Source of the DNA: Staphylococcus pseudoxylosus
Lineage (GTDB): Bacteria > Bacillota > Bacilli > Staphylococcales > Staphylococcaceae
NCBI RefSeq assembly: GCF_003697915.1
Contig: NZ_RCVN01000002.1
Coordinates: 178,116 to 242,115 of the forward strand
DNA length: 64,000 nt
Direction of reading: 5' to 3'
The notes beneath the pieces were generated by a model. It was not told the origin of the DNA, searched no databases, and saw only the letters and a program-made list of their open reading frames with translations. Positions 1-9,600 of the stretch are shown one piece after another (position 1 is the first letter of the stretch; each line of letters opens with the position of its first letter). The position numbers were made by a program, and so were the translations under genes.

Positions 1-999
1 ACCTTAGCTATTGCTATGTTATTTTTTGGTGCACTATCCGAAGTTTTAGGTCGTAAGTCTATCATGATCTTTTCGGTTACATCTGTTACGCTTTTAGCAT
101 TAGTTCAACCCTTTGTGGCAGACTTTAATACCTTCCTCATTATAAGGTTGATACAAGGTGTTTGTTTAGCAGGATTACCTTCTATAGCTATGGCCTATAT
201 TGGAGAAGAAATTTCACCCCATAACTTGCCTGAAGCCATGGGAATTTATATAAGTGGAAATGCCTTTGGAGGAGCTTTTGGCCGTATATTTACAGGATTT
301 ATTTCAAGTATTTATGGGTATCAAATCGGACTTTTATCTATCGCAACAATTAGTGTCATTGCCACTATACTGTTCATAGTTTTAATACCGAAGTCTAAAC
401 ATTTTGAAAAACAACCTTTTTCTGTAAAAGCATTATTAATTAGTTATTATAATCATTTAACAAATATCCGGTTACTCAAACCCTTTATGATAGGTTTTCT
501 ACTACTTGGCTGCAATATAGCTGCATTTAATTATATTGGTTTTGAATTAGCAGATAGGCCGTACAATTTGCATGATAGTATCATTAGCTTTGTTTATTTA
601 TTATTTTTAATAGGCATGATTTCCTCGATTTTAAATGCAAAATTACGTACTAAATTAGGTACTTTAAACGCGTTAAAATTTAGCGTTTTATTACTAATTA
701 TCGGGATAAACATTACTTTATTATCACCTATATATTTTAAAATTATTGGTTTAGCCTTTAGTGTCTATGCATTTTTTAGTGGGCATGCAATCTCAAGTGC
801 AGTAGTTACCAGTCGCGCAGAAGATCATAAAGCACAAGCTTCTAGCCTATACTTATTATTTTATTATATGGGATCCTCTGTTGGCGGTACTTTAGCTGGT
901 GTTTTTTATAACTTTATGCAATGGCCTGGCGTAGTTTTAATGATTACAATTTTTATGCTTATTGCCTTTGCTATTTCTCTTACTATTAAACAAAAATAG
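1..999 (+). CDS. MFS transporter, 5' end cut by window edge
   Basis: The reading frame is open from base 1, so the N-terminus lies outside the window; the first in-frame ATG at 16 is internal. The visible 332 residues are strongly hydrophobic. They include the major-facilitator loop motif GALSEVLGRKS, which normally lies between TM2 and TM3, so probably only TM1 and part of TM2 are missing. About ten membrane segments remain, with a charged central loop near residues 125-140 (PKSKHFEKQPF). The family moves small solutes or drugs across the cytoplasmic membrane using the proton gradient; the substrate cannot be told from sequence. The gene converges on the dus gene and shares a two-way terminator with it. 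Confidence 0.85.
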   Translation, partial: TLAIAMLFFGALSEVLGRKSIMIFSVTSVTLLALVQPFVADFNTFLIIRLIQGVCLAGLPSIAMAYIGEEISPHNLPEAMGIYISGNAFGGAFGRIFTGFISSIYGYQIGLLSIATISVIATILFIVLIPKSKHFEKQPFSVKALLISYYNHLTNIRLLKPFMIGFLLLGCNIAAFNYIGFELADRPYNLHDSIISFVYLLFLIGMISSILNAKLRTKLGTLNALKFSVLLLIIGINITLLSPIYFKIIGLAFSVYAFFSGHAISSAVVTSRAEDHKAQASSLYLLFYYMGSSVGGTLAGVFYNFMQWPGVVLMITIFMLIAFAISLTIKQK

Positions 1000-1038
1000 A
1001 CTTGGAAATCTAAGTTTTAAGATTTCCAAGTCTATTTT
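993..1038. terminator. bidirectional intrinsic terminator between the MFS gene and dus
   Basis: A perfect 13-bp stem (arms 999-1011 and 1020-1032, GACTTGGAAATCT type) with an 8-nt loop is flanked by A-rich sequence on the left and T-rich on the right. It can therefore end transcription from both converging genes. Confidence 0.85.
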
Positions 1039-1056
1039 GTTATTTATATTTAAACT

Positions 1057-2037
1057 TTACTGTTCTATTGTCGATTCTATTTGTGCTTCAAATTTATCAA
1101 GTAATTCACGAGCCTCATCTGTTGTGTTTGTGCTCATTAGCTGGTGTCTTAATTCACTTGCTCCTCTAATACCACGTACGTATATTTTAAAGAATCTACG
1201 TAAAGGTTTAAATAAACGTGATTCATTTTTTGAATATTTATCAAACAAGTCAAGGTGTAACCTTAATAATCCTAAAAGTTCTTCACTTGTATGTTCTCGT
1301 GGCTCTTTTTCAAATGCGTAGGGGTTATGGAAAATGCCACGCCCGATCATTACGCCGTCAATACCATACTTTTCGGCAAGTTCAAGTCCCGTTTTTCTAT
1401 CTGGAATATCTCCATTAATCGTCAATAATGTGTCTGGTGCAGTCTCATCACGGAGTTTTTTAATTTCTCCAATCAATTCCCAATGTGCATCTACTTTACT
1501 CATCTCTCTACGTGTACGAAGATGAATAGATAGGTTGGCAATATCCTGTTCAAACACATGTTTCAACCAGTCTCTCCACTCATCTATTTCAGAATAACCG
1601 AGTCTTGTTTTCACACTCACTGGCAGACCACCTGCTTTTGCTGCTTGAATGATTTCAGCTGCAGTTTCAGGTCGTTGTATTAGGCCTGAACCTTTACCCT
1701 TCGTTGCAACATTTGCTACTGGGCACCCCATATTTAAATCGATACCTTTAAAGCCCATCTCAGCCATACCAATACTCATTTCACGAAAATGCTCAGGTTT
1801 ATCGCCCCATATGTGAGCAACCATTGGCTGCTCATCTTCCGTAAATGTTAAGCGACCACGTACGCTGTGTATGCCTTCAGGATGACAAAAACTTTCTGTA
1901 TTCGTAAATTCAGTGAAAAATACATCAGGTCTTCCAGCCTCACTTACGACATGACGAAAGACAACATCTGTAACATCTTCCATAGGTGCTAAAACAAAAA
2001 ATGGACGTGGTAATTCACGCCAAAAATTTTCTTTCAT
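1057..2037 (-). CDS. dus: tRNA-dihydrouridine synthase
   Basis: A 326-residue TIM-barrel flavoenzyme that reduces uridine to dihydrouridine in the tRNA D-loop using FMN and NADPH. Visible family signatures are the N-terminal APMEDVTD (FMN-binding strand), the [10 protein letters not shown] segment carrying the catalytic Cys near residue 106, KTRLGYSE, and the phosphate-binding [12 protein letters not shown] near residues 230-240. Length is normal for the family. The ATG is preceded by AAGAAGG at proper spacing. It stands alone, converging on the MFS gene. Which Dus subgroup it belongs to cannot be settled by eye. Confidence 0.9.
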   Translation of the reverse strand: MKENFWRELPRPFFVLAPMEDVTDVVFRHVVSEAGRPDVFFTEFTNTESFCHPEGIHSVRGRLTFTEDEQPMVAHIWGDKPEHFREMSIGMAEMGFKGIDLNMGCPVANVATKGKGSGLIQRPETAAEIIQAAKAGGLPVSVKTRLGYSEIDEWRDWLKHVFEQDIANLSIHLRTRREMSKVDAHWELIGEIKKLRDETAPDTLLTINGDIPDRKTGLELAEKYGIDGVMIGRGIFHNPYAFEKEPREHTSEELLGLLRLHLDLFDKYSKNESRLFKPLRRFFKIYVRGIRGASELRHQLMSTNTTDEARELLDKFEAQIESTIEQ

Positions 2038-2309
2038 ATATATTTAAACCTTCTTATCTATTATTATCTCGAATTTTTATCCATGACGATATTACCACAA
2101 AAAGTCAACTTACACAAAAGGATTATGATTCATAAAAATCTTGTAAAGCTTCATCATATTCGTGATAACACCAAAGAATTAAATAATAAATACGCTAATA
2201 TTCAATCCATTTATCCTTACCAAATATTACTAAATATTTTAAGTGACAGCTTTATAAATGCAAAAAATCGAGGCCATAATATGCCCCAATTCCTGAAAAT
2301 CACACAGCT

Positions 2310-2657
2310 TTAAACTGCTATAAAATAAATGAATATAATCAAGTTTAATAAAAATAGCACAATCGCTGGCATCGCTTTCGTAACTGGATCTTTTCCTAAA
2401 AGGATATGTGACAATGCACCAACCAACATAGTTAAACCTATTAATACACTAGCAAATATCGCCAATGGACTATAGAAAACACCGATTAACATCGCTATAG
2501 CTCCAATAAACTCAAATGCTCCAGTGATTTTATTAAAAATAGGCGGGTACCCAAATCGTGCAAATTCTTGTTTCATCTCACCAGAAAATATTTTAAATCC
2601 CGTCATGATAAAGAATAAACCTAGGATCACTTGCAATATTAAGATAATAATTCCCAT
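2310..2657 (-). CDS. DoxX-family small membrane protein
   Basis: A 115-residue protein with four predicted membrane spans (about residues 1-20, 45-65, 68-88, 93-113). It has the DoxX pattern of an early FIMTGFKIFSGE motif followed by an amphipathic loop with FARFGYPP. DoxX proteins are linked to thiol and oxidative stress handling or terminal oxidase complexes, but the biochemical role is not settled. A strong AAAGGAGGAATG site lies before the ATG. It sits 26 bp downstream of a tetR gene on the same strand, so the two are probably co-transcribed. A thiol-disulfide type protein lies divergently upstream, which fits a stress-response module. Confidence 0.8.
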   Translation of the reverse strand: MGIIILILQVILGLFFIMTGFKIFSGEMKQEFARFGYPPIFNKITGAFEFIGAIAMLIGVFYSPLAIFASVLIGLTMLVGALSHILLGKDPVTKAMPAIVLFLLNLIIFIYFIAV

Positions 2658-2683
2658 AAAACCATTCCTCCTTTAATCGTTTT

Positions 2684-3241
2684 CTATCGACTTACTAAAC
2701 CAGATATAATATAAGGTGTTACACGTTTAATATAAGACTCGGCAGAAATATCACTAAAACCTTCACACCATTTTTCAGAAGCTCTATAAATACTTGCACT
2801 TAACATGCTCGCTGCTAATTGACGTGCAGATTCATCCTCAAATTTCACCTCAGCCAATAACCTCAACAACACACGTTCAATATGTTCTTGAATAATATCA
2901 CCAATCGTTTCAGGATAACTTCTATGGCATCTTCGACTTAAAGATAGTTGAAATTCTGCCACGATTTCAAAAATATGCGCAAGCGTTGCTTCATCTAATT
3001 TCTTTTGATCAAAATACTCATAGTTCAAATTAATTAATAACTCTTCTGCAAGTGCTTTGTCTAACAAATCATATATATCACTAAAATGATAGTAGAATGT
3101 AGCTCTATTGATAAGCGCCTCTTGGGTAATGTCTTTTACTGTTATATTTTTAAAATCCTTTTCATCTGATAGCTTAATAAAAGCTTGCATGATAGATTTT
3201 CTAGTTTTGATTACGCGCAAGTCTGATTTTGATTGTACCAT
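2684..3241 (-). CDS. TetR/AcrR-family transcriptional regulator
   Basis: A 185-residue repressor-type protein. The N-terminal helix-turn-helix (about residues 10-60) has the family pattern KTRKSIMQAFIKL...FKNITVKDITQEALINRATFYYHF. The C-terminal two thirds is a helical ligand or dimer domain without a named family that I recognise. It is transcribed away from the DsbA-family gene at 3382 and leads into doxX. The 140-bp shared region holds repeated CCAACA/TGTTGG half sites, which are likely its operators, so it probably controls both directions and itself. The inducer is unknown. Confidence 0.88.
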   Translation of the reverse strand: MVQSKSDLRVIKTRKSIMQAFIKLSDEKDFKNITVKDITQEALINRATFYYHFSDIYDLLDKALAEELLINLNYEYFDQKKLDEATLAHIFEIVAEFQLSLSRRCHRSYPETIGDIIQEHIERVLLRLLAEVKFEDESARQLAASMLSASIYRASEKWCEGFSDISAESYIKRVTPYIISGLVSR

Positions 3242-3260
3242 TCGACGGCCTCATTTCCCT

Positions 3261-3312
3261 CCAACAATGAAGTGTGGATGTTGAATATCCAACATTATTG
3301 ACAAGTTGTTGG
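3261..3312. promoter_or_regulatory. candidate TetR operators between tetR and the DsbA-family gene
   Basis: An inverted repeat ATGTTG-N6-CAACAT spans 3278-3295. A further CCAACA half site lies at 3261-3266, and CCAACA (3289-3294) pairs with TGTTGG (3307-3312). A TTGACA -35-like box at 3298-3303 lies inside the cluster, so a bound repressor would block it. Binding by the neighbouring TetR is inferred from position and symmetry. Confidence 0.5.
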
Positions 3313-3381
3313 TATTTATAAATCCTATTACTGCTTATTATAAAACTATATTACTTTTAATTAAACTTTGGAGGTCAAATT

Positions 3382-4323
3382 ATGGAGAAAAATATGGTAT
3401 GCGATATCTACTCAGGAGTGTGCAAGCCTAGTGATTCAAATAAAATAGAAACAATTAATTTAAATACAGAGACGTCTAAACAGACTTTATATTATGTTAC
3501 CGACCCTATGTGTTCTCATTGTTGGGCATTTGAACCCACTTTAAATAAATTATTGGTACAATATGGACATTTATTTAATTTCCAAATGGTTATGGGTGGA
3601 CTATTAGAAGAATGGGGAGACGGACCTATAGATCCAGCGAATGGCATTTTCAAACCGGCAGATGTTACACCACATTGGCAAGAAGTAGGACAATATTCAC
3701 GCATGCCAATTGATGGCACAATAATGGAGATTGACCCTGTACAATCCTCATATCCGGCGTCACGCGTTTATAAAGCAATTCAACACTTAGACTCACCTAC
3801 AGCTGCAATAAAATTTATTAGGCTAGTAAGAGAATCCGTATTTGTTTTCAACAAAAATATTTCTGATGAAAATGTACTTAAATCACTGCTACAACAATTT
3901 TATAAAAATGAAGACACAATTCGTATAGAAGATATTTTAGCTTTATCAAACAGTACCAAAGGAAAGCAATTACTTCTTGAAGATTTTGATTTAGTTCATA
4001 AATTAGGGGTTCGAGGTTTTCCAACTATAGTCCTATTAAACGATGATAATCATGGCACTAAAATTGTAGGTGCAAGAGAACTCAATGTATATGTAGACAC
4101 ACTTAAGGATTTAAATAAATCTAGTAAAATTGATTCCAAGCCCTTGCCAGATTTGTCATTATATTTAAAAGCTCATCCAAGGTTATTTTCTAAGGAAATT
4201 GAAGTAATGTATGATTTAAAAAAAGAAAATGTGCCAGAATTTATGCAACAATATTTAAATCATTCTAACTACACTACTCAAAATATATTAGGCGAAAACT
4301 ATTACGAATACACTTTAAATTAA
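3382..4323 (+). CDS. DsbA-family thioredoxin-fold protein, SpxH/YjbH-like
   Basis: A 313-residue protein with a thioredoxin-like CxxC centre, DPMCSHCW at residues 41-48, and the later cis-proline loop VRGFPTIV. These place it in the DsbA/FrnE group, which includes the SpxH (YjbH) adaptors. No signal peptide is seen, so it is probably cytoplasmic. An additional N-terminal cysteine pair (C7 and C14, VCDIYSGVC) precedes the fold. GGAGG lies 7 bp before the ATG. It is divergent from tetR-doxX and is followed by a strong terminator, so it is monocistronic. Whether it acts as an oxidoreductase or as a protease adaptor for Spx is open; the genome's primary SpxH is usually encoded elsewhere. Confidence 0.75.
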   Translation: MEKNMVCDIYSGVCKPSDSNKIETINLNTETSKQTLYYVTDPMCSHCWAFEPTLNKLLVQYGHLFNFQMVMGGLLEEWGDGPIDPANGIFKPADVTPHWQEVGQYSRMPIDGTIMEIDPVQSSYPASRVYKAIQHLDSPTAAIKFIRLVRESVFVFNKNISDENVLKSLLQQFYKNEDTIRIEDILALSNSTKGKQLLLEDFDLVHKLGVRGFPTIVLLNDDNHGTKIVGARELNVYVDTLKDLNKSSKIDSKPLPDLSLYLKAHPRLFSKEIEVMYDLKKENVPEFMQQYLNHSNYTTQNILGENYYEYTLN

Positions 4324-4328
4324 GTTAA

Positions 4329-4370
4329 AAGGAAACACCAAAATCGAGGATTCAATTTTGGTGTTTCCTT
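4329..4370 (+). terminator. intrinsic terminator of the DsbA-family gene
   Basis: A perfect 14-bp stem (4331-4344 with 4355-4368, GGAAACACCAAAAT type), a 10-nt loop and a following TTCTT run, 8 bp after the stop codon. Confidence 0.85.
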
Positions 4371-4441
4371 CTTAATATCATTGAGTATTTTAATAAAAAC
4401 TAATTAGATTTTTAATGGGACTATATTTTTATAGATATCAA

Positions 4442-4768
4442 CTATACATTCAAATACTCATCATAATCAAATGTTTCAATATTATTGGTAACAACTACAC
4501 TTGTATCAAGCTTAAATCTAAGATATCTACTCACTTCACAAACGGCATTAACTTGCAAATTTTCTATTTCATTCATCTCGAGTAGTATAAAACGTAGTGA
4601 TTCTGAATGATGATTAGATTGAGCAAGTAGCTTCTCAATACTCTCTAATAATAATGCCTTATAATTATTTCCAGAAATAGCCACTACTCTGGAATTAATT
4701 GGTTCTTTATTTTTATTTCTTAAATAGAATAATGTATTGCCTCTACTATACTGAATAATAATAAACAT
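4442..4768 (-). CDS. hypothetical protein, 108 residues
   Basis: I do not recognise this protein. It is soluble and mixed alpha/beta in appearance, with an N-terminal beta-like stretch (MFIIIQYSRGNTLFYL) and a middle helix containing a histidine pair (SNHHSE). There is no cysteine motif or membrane span. GGGGAAC lies about 8 bp before the ATG. It sits between the DsbA-family gene and the aldehyde dehydrogenase, 98 bp downstream of the latter on the same strand, so it could be a weak tail of that unit. Base composition matches its neighbours. It may be real or a chance frame; the ribosome site favours real. Confidence 0.5.
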   Translation of the reverse strand: MFIIIQYSRGNTLFYLRNKNKEPINSRVVAISGNNYKALLLESIEKLLAQSNHHSESLRFILLEMNEIENLQVNAVCEVSRYLRFKLDTSVVVTNNIETFDYDEYLNV

Positions 4769-4866
4769 AATAAGTTCCCCAATTCTAACATTATATTATT
4801 TATTATTATACTGTACACATTTAGCGCAATTTATAAAACAAAATAAATTTAATTTACAACAATTTT

Positions 4867-6387
4867 TTAAAACAATCCTGTTGGCTTCGTATCATAACTA
4901 ACCAATAAATTTTTGGTTTGTTGGTAGTGGTCTAGCATCATCAAATGATTTTCTCGACCTATACCGCTCATTTTATAGCCACCAAAAGCAGCATGTGCCG
5001 GATAAGTATGATAATTATTAACCCATACTCTACCAGCTTGAATACCTCTACCAGCACGGTATGCTATATTCTGATTTCTTGTCCAAATACCAGCACCCAA
5101 GCCATAAATTGTATCATTTGCCATGGCCAATGCCTCATCGTTATTTTTGAAGGTAGCTACCGACAATACAGGTCCAAAAATTTCTTCTTGGAAAACACGC
5201 ATATTTTGATTACCTTTAAAAATAGTTGGTTCGATATAAAAACCATTTTTTAAATTCTCATTTTCTTTTCTTACATTACCTCCAACAAGTATTTCTGCAC
5301 CTTCATCTTTACCTATATCTAAGTATTTCTTAATTTTTTCTTGTTGTTCATTGGAGGTCTGTGCACCTACCATTGTTGTATCATCCAATGGGTTACCTAG
5401 TTTTATCTTATTAACTTTATCAATACATAATTTTATAAATTCATCATAAATGTCACCATGAATCAATGCTCTAGAAGGACATGTACAAACTTCACCTTGA
5501 TTTAAGGCAAACATAACTAATCCTTCTACTGCTTTATCTAAGAATTCGTCGTCCTTATCCATAATATCTTTATAAAATATATTGGGTGATTTGCCTCCTA
5601 ATTCCAAAGTTACTGGTATGACATTATCACTAGCATTCTTCATAATAATCTTACCTGTTGTTGTTTCACCTGTAAAAGCGACTTTATTAATCTCTTTATG
5701 CGTAGCAAGTGCTTCACCAGTTTCATTGCCAAACCCATTTACGATATTTATTAATCCTTTTGGTAAAATATCTTTAATTATTTCAATGAAATGTAGAATA
5801 GACACAGGTGTTTGTTCTGCTGGTTTAAGGACGACAGCATTTCCAGTCACGATAGCCGGAGCTATTTTCCAAGTTGCCATAAGTAACGGGAAATTCCACG
5901 GAATAATTTGACCAATGACTCCTAACGGTTCTTTATAATGATAAGCTACTGTATCATTATCTATTTGTGAAATACCACCCTCTTCGGCACGTATCACACC
6001 TGCAAAATATCTAAAGTGATCTACAACTAATGGTAAGTCTGCAGCAAGTGTTTCTCTAACAGGTTTACCATTATCAAAAGTTTCGATAACTGCTAAGTAT
6101 TCTAAATTCTCTTCTACACGATCCGCAATATCTAATAAAAGTTGTGATCTTTCAGCTAATGACTTTGTTCCCCACTCAACTTGTGCTTTTTTAGCAGCTT
6201 TTACTGCTAAATCTACATCTTTTTGTGAAGACCTAGGTACTTTTGTATAATTATCACCCGTAATTGGGGAAATATTATCAAAATATTCACCTTCTTGTGG
6301 CTCTATCCAACTTCCATCAATAAAGTTACTATATTGCTCTTTAACTTTGTATTTTGCATTACTTTCATTTGGATTTGTATAAATCAT
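4867..6387 (-). CDS. aldA: aldehyde dehydrogenase (NAD(P)+-dependent)
   Basis: A 506-residue enzyme that oxidises aldehydes to acids. It carries the usual order of motifs: [16 protein letters not shown] (cofactor binding, about residue 163), FTGETTTGK (Rossmann loop), [11 protein letters not shown] with the general-base Glu near residue 262, and [11 protein letters not shown] with the catalytic Cys near residue 300. Length is normal. It has an ideal AAAGGAGG site. A cre-like site about 45 bp upstream suggests repression by CcpA, and a GGGTAT hexamer upstream could be a SigB -10, though no convincing -35 is seen. The relation to staphylococcal AldA is by overall similarity; the natural substrate (acetaldehyde or a longer aldehyde) is not determined. 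Confidence 0.9.
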   Translation of the reverse strand: MIYTNPNESNAKYKVKEQYSNFIDGSWIEPQEGEYFDNISPITGDNYTKVPRSSQKDVDLAVKAAKKAQVEWGTKSLAERSQLLLDIADRVEENLEYLAVIETFDNGKPVRETLAADLPLVVDHFRYFAGVIRAEEGGISQIDNDTVAYHYKEPLGVIGQIIPWNFPLLMATWKIAPAIVTGNAVVLKPAEQTPVSILHFIEIIKDILPKGLINIVNGFGNETGEALATHKEINKVAFTGETTTGKIIMKNASDNVIPVTLELGGKSPNIFYKDIMDKDDEFLDKAVEGLVMFALNQGEVCTCPSRALIHGDIYDEFIKLCIDKVNKIKLGNPLDDTTMVGAQTSNEQQEKIKKYLDIGKDEGAEILVGGNVRKENENLKNGFYIEPTIFKGNQNMRVFQEEIFGPVLSVATFKNNDEALAMANDTIYGLGAGIWTRNQNIAYRAGRGIQAGRVWVNNYHTYPAHAAFGGYKMSGIGRENHLMMLDHYQQTKNLLVSYDTKPTGLF

Positions 6388-6430
6388 ATAAATACCTCCT
6401 TTATATTGTCATATACCCTGCAAATATTTG

Positions 6431-6444
6431 TGTAAGCGCTTAAA
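6431..6444. promoter_or_regulatory. cre-like site upstream of the aldehyde dehydrogenase
   Basis: TGTAAGCGCTTAAA matches the CcpA consensus TGNAARCGNWWWCA at all but one defined position and has the palindromic core AAGCGCTT. It lies 44 bp before the start codon. Confidence 0.6.
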
Positions 6445-6530
6445 TTAACAACTGTAAAAGAAGAAATATTTAATACTTTGACACAGGGGGTAAACTTTTA
6501 TTTAATCTTTTGCGGTACTTTCTTAATTAT

Positions 6531-6570
6531 AAAAAATAGAAGCTAGGACATAACTTTGTCCCAGCCTCTA
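6531..6570 (-). terminator. terminator of the Bap-like adhesin gene
   Basis: Arms 6538-6550 and 6557-6569 form an imperfect 13-bp stem containing the common staphylococcal GGCTGGGACA sequence. On the minus strand it is followed by a T-rich run (complement of 6531-6537). It lies about 40 bp past the adhesin stop codon. Confidence 0.75.
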
Positions 6571-6607
6571 TAAGTAATGACTTTCTATAATACTTTATTT
6601 GAAACGA

Positions 6608-9600
6608 CTATTTTTCATCTTCTTTTTTTCTACGACGTTTAGCAAATAGTAATAATGCACCTAATCCTGCAAACAATGAACCAAATAATGTACCATTACG
6701 TGTTTCTTCCTCACCTGTTTCAGGTAATTCTGATCGCTTATTTTCTTTATTATCTTTTGATCTGTTGTTTTCCACAACGTTAGAACTATTATTTGAATCT
6801 TCTACTTTTGATTCATTAGAGTTGCTATTATCTGTGTTGTGGCTAGCATTTGGTGAATTAGAACCTGCGACCGTATTTTCTCCCGTGCCTGGATTTTCTC
6901 CCGTGCCTGGATTTTCTCCTGCACCCGGATTTTCTCCTGTACCTGGATTTTCTCCTGTGCCTGGATTTTCTCCTGTGCCTGGATTTTCTCCTGTGCCTGG
7001 ATTTTCTCCTGTACCTGGATTTTCTCCTGTACCTGGATTTTCTCCTGTGCCTGGATTTTCTCCTGTGCCAGTTACATTTGTATTTGTAGGTTCTGATGTA
7101 TTACCATCTTTATCCGTAGCAGTCACTATGACAGTGTCTCCACCATTCAAGTCTACGTTTGACGGAATGTCTACTGTGTAGTTGCCTTGATCATCTGCTG
7201 TACCTGTTGCCGTTGTACGATCTGGGAACGTTACGGCTACCGTTGAGCCTGGTTCTGCTGTGCCGCTAACCGTTGTTGCTTCACTTGTTACTTCTTTCAC
7301 CTTTGGTGCCTCTGGCGCTGTTGTATCTACAACTGTTGTCGTTGCTTCTTCAGATGTATTACCATCTTTATCTTCGACTACAACTCTGATTGGCTCTCCA
7401 CCATTCAAGTCTACGTTTGATGGGATTTCTACTGTGTAGTTACCTTGATCATCTGCTGTACCTGTTGCCGTTGTATCATCTGGGAACGTGACTGTTACCG
7501 TTGAGCCTGGTTCTGCTGTGCCGCTAACCGTTGTTGCTTCACTTGTTACTTCGTTCACCTTTGGTGCCTCTGGCGCTGTTGTATCTACAACTGTCGTTGT
7601 TGCTTCTTCAGATGTATTACCATCTTTATCTTCGGCTACAACTCTGATTGATACTCCACCTTCTAGTTTCACGTTTGATGGAATGTCTACTGTGTAGTTA
7701 CCTTGATCATCCGCTGTACCTGTTGCCGTTGTACCATCTGGGAACGTGACGGTTACCGTTGAGCCTGGTTCCGCTGTGCCGCTAACTGTTGTTGCTTCAC
7801 TTGTTACTTCTTTCACCGTCGGTGCCGCTGGCGCTGTTGTATCTACAACTGTTGTCGTTGCTTCTTCAGATGTATTACCATCTTTATCTTCGGCTACAAC
7901 TTTGATTGATTCTCCACCTTCTAGTTTCACGTTTGATGGAATATCTACTGTGTAGTTACCTTGATCATCTGCCGTACCTGTTGTTGTTGTGCCATCTGGG
8001 AACGTGACTGTTACCGTTGAGCCTGGTTCCGCTGTGCCGCTAACCGTTGTATCTTCACTTGTTACTTCGTTCACCTTTGGTGCCTCTGGTGCTGTTGTAT
8101 CAGTAACTGTTGTCGTTGCTTCCTCAGATGTGTTGCCTTCTTTATCTTTAGAAGTAACTATGAGTTCTTCTCCACCTTCTAGTTTCACGTTTGATGGAAT
8201 ATCTACTGTGTAGTTACCTTGATCATCTGCCGTACCTGTTGCTGTTGTACCATCTGGGAACGTTACGGTTACTGTTGAACCTGGTTCTGTTGTGCCGCTA
8301 ACCGTTGTATCTTCACTTGTTACTTCGTTCACCGTTGGTGCCGCTGGTGCTGTTGTGTCAGTAACTGTTGTTGTTGCTTCTTCAGATGTATTACCTTCTT
8401 TATCTTTAGAAGTAACTATGAGTTCTTCTCCACCATTCAAGTCTACGTTTGATGGGATTTCTACTGTGTAGTTACCTTGATCATCCGCTGTACCTGTTGC
8501 TGTTGTGCCATCTGGGAACGTGACGGTTACTGTTGAGCCTGGTTCCGCTGTGCCACTAACTGTTGTTGCTTCACTTGTTACTTCGTTCACCTTTGGTGCC
8601 TCTGGCGCTGTTGTATCTACAACCATTGCCTTTACAGAATCAGAAATATTACCATTATTATCTATAGAAGCTAGTAATAATTCTTCTCCACCTACTAAAT
8701 CAACTCCATCTGGAATAGCTACTGCATAATTTCCATTAGCATCTGATTCATCTGTAGCTGTCACGCCACCTGGGAAAGTAACTGTTACTATTGAATTTGC
8801 TTCGGCTGTTCCTGTTACTTGTGCATCTTCGCTTGTCACACTATTAACCGTTGGTGGTGCCGGTGCTGTTTCGTCTGTAACTGTTGTAGAACCTGGGTGC
8901 GAAACGTTTCCTGTCGCATCTGTTGATGTAGCTTGGATTGTTTCTCCACCTTGTAATGCTTCATTTTCTGGAATAACAACTGTAAAGTTACCTTGTGCAT
9001 CTGCTGTTGTTTCTACAACTGCTCCACTTGGAAATATCACTGTTACCGTTGAATTTGCTTCAGCTATTCCTGTTATTTCAGTGCTCACGCTTGTTACATG
9101 ACTTATTTGTGGAGCATCTGGGGCTGTTTCATCTATTACTGTTGCACTACCAGATTGTGAAATATTTCCTGCAACATCTGTTGATGTAGCTTGGATTGTT
9201 TCTCCACCTTGCAATTCCTCATTTTCTGGGATACTAGCTGTAAAGTTGCCATTTTCATCTGCTGTTACTTCTACAACTGCTCCACTTGGAAATGTCACTG
9301 TTACCGTTGAATTTGCTTCGGCTGTTCCTGTTACTTGATTACTATTACTAGTAATATCCCCAATAACTGGAACATCTGGCGCTTTCACATCTTTAACTAT
9401 TGTTGTTGCTACTGGCGATTCATTTCCAGCTTCATCTGTTGAAATTGCTTTAAATGCTTCTCCACCTTCAAGAATTACACTATTTGGTATATCAACTGTA
9501 AAGTTTCCTTGATCATCAGCAGTTACTGAAACTTTACCTCCACCTGGGAAACCAACTGTAACTGATGAATTAGGTTCAGCTTTTCCTGTAACTTGTGTAT

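Noticed and set aside
2083..2313. 76-codon plus-strand frame between dus and doxX
   Set aside because: No ribosome site, composition typical of AT-rich spacer, no recognisable family.
6765..8729. Plus-strand frames rich in FSPVPG and [11 protein letters not shown] repeats
   Set aside because: Antisense of the adhesin repeats.
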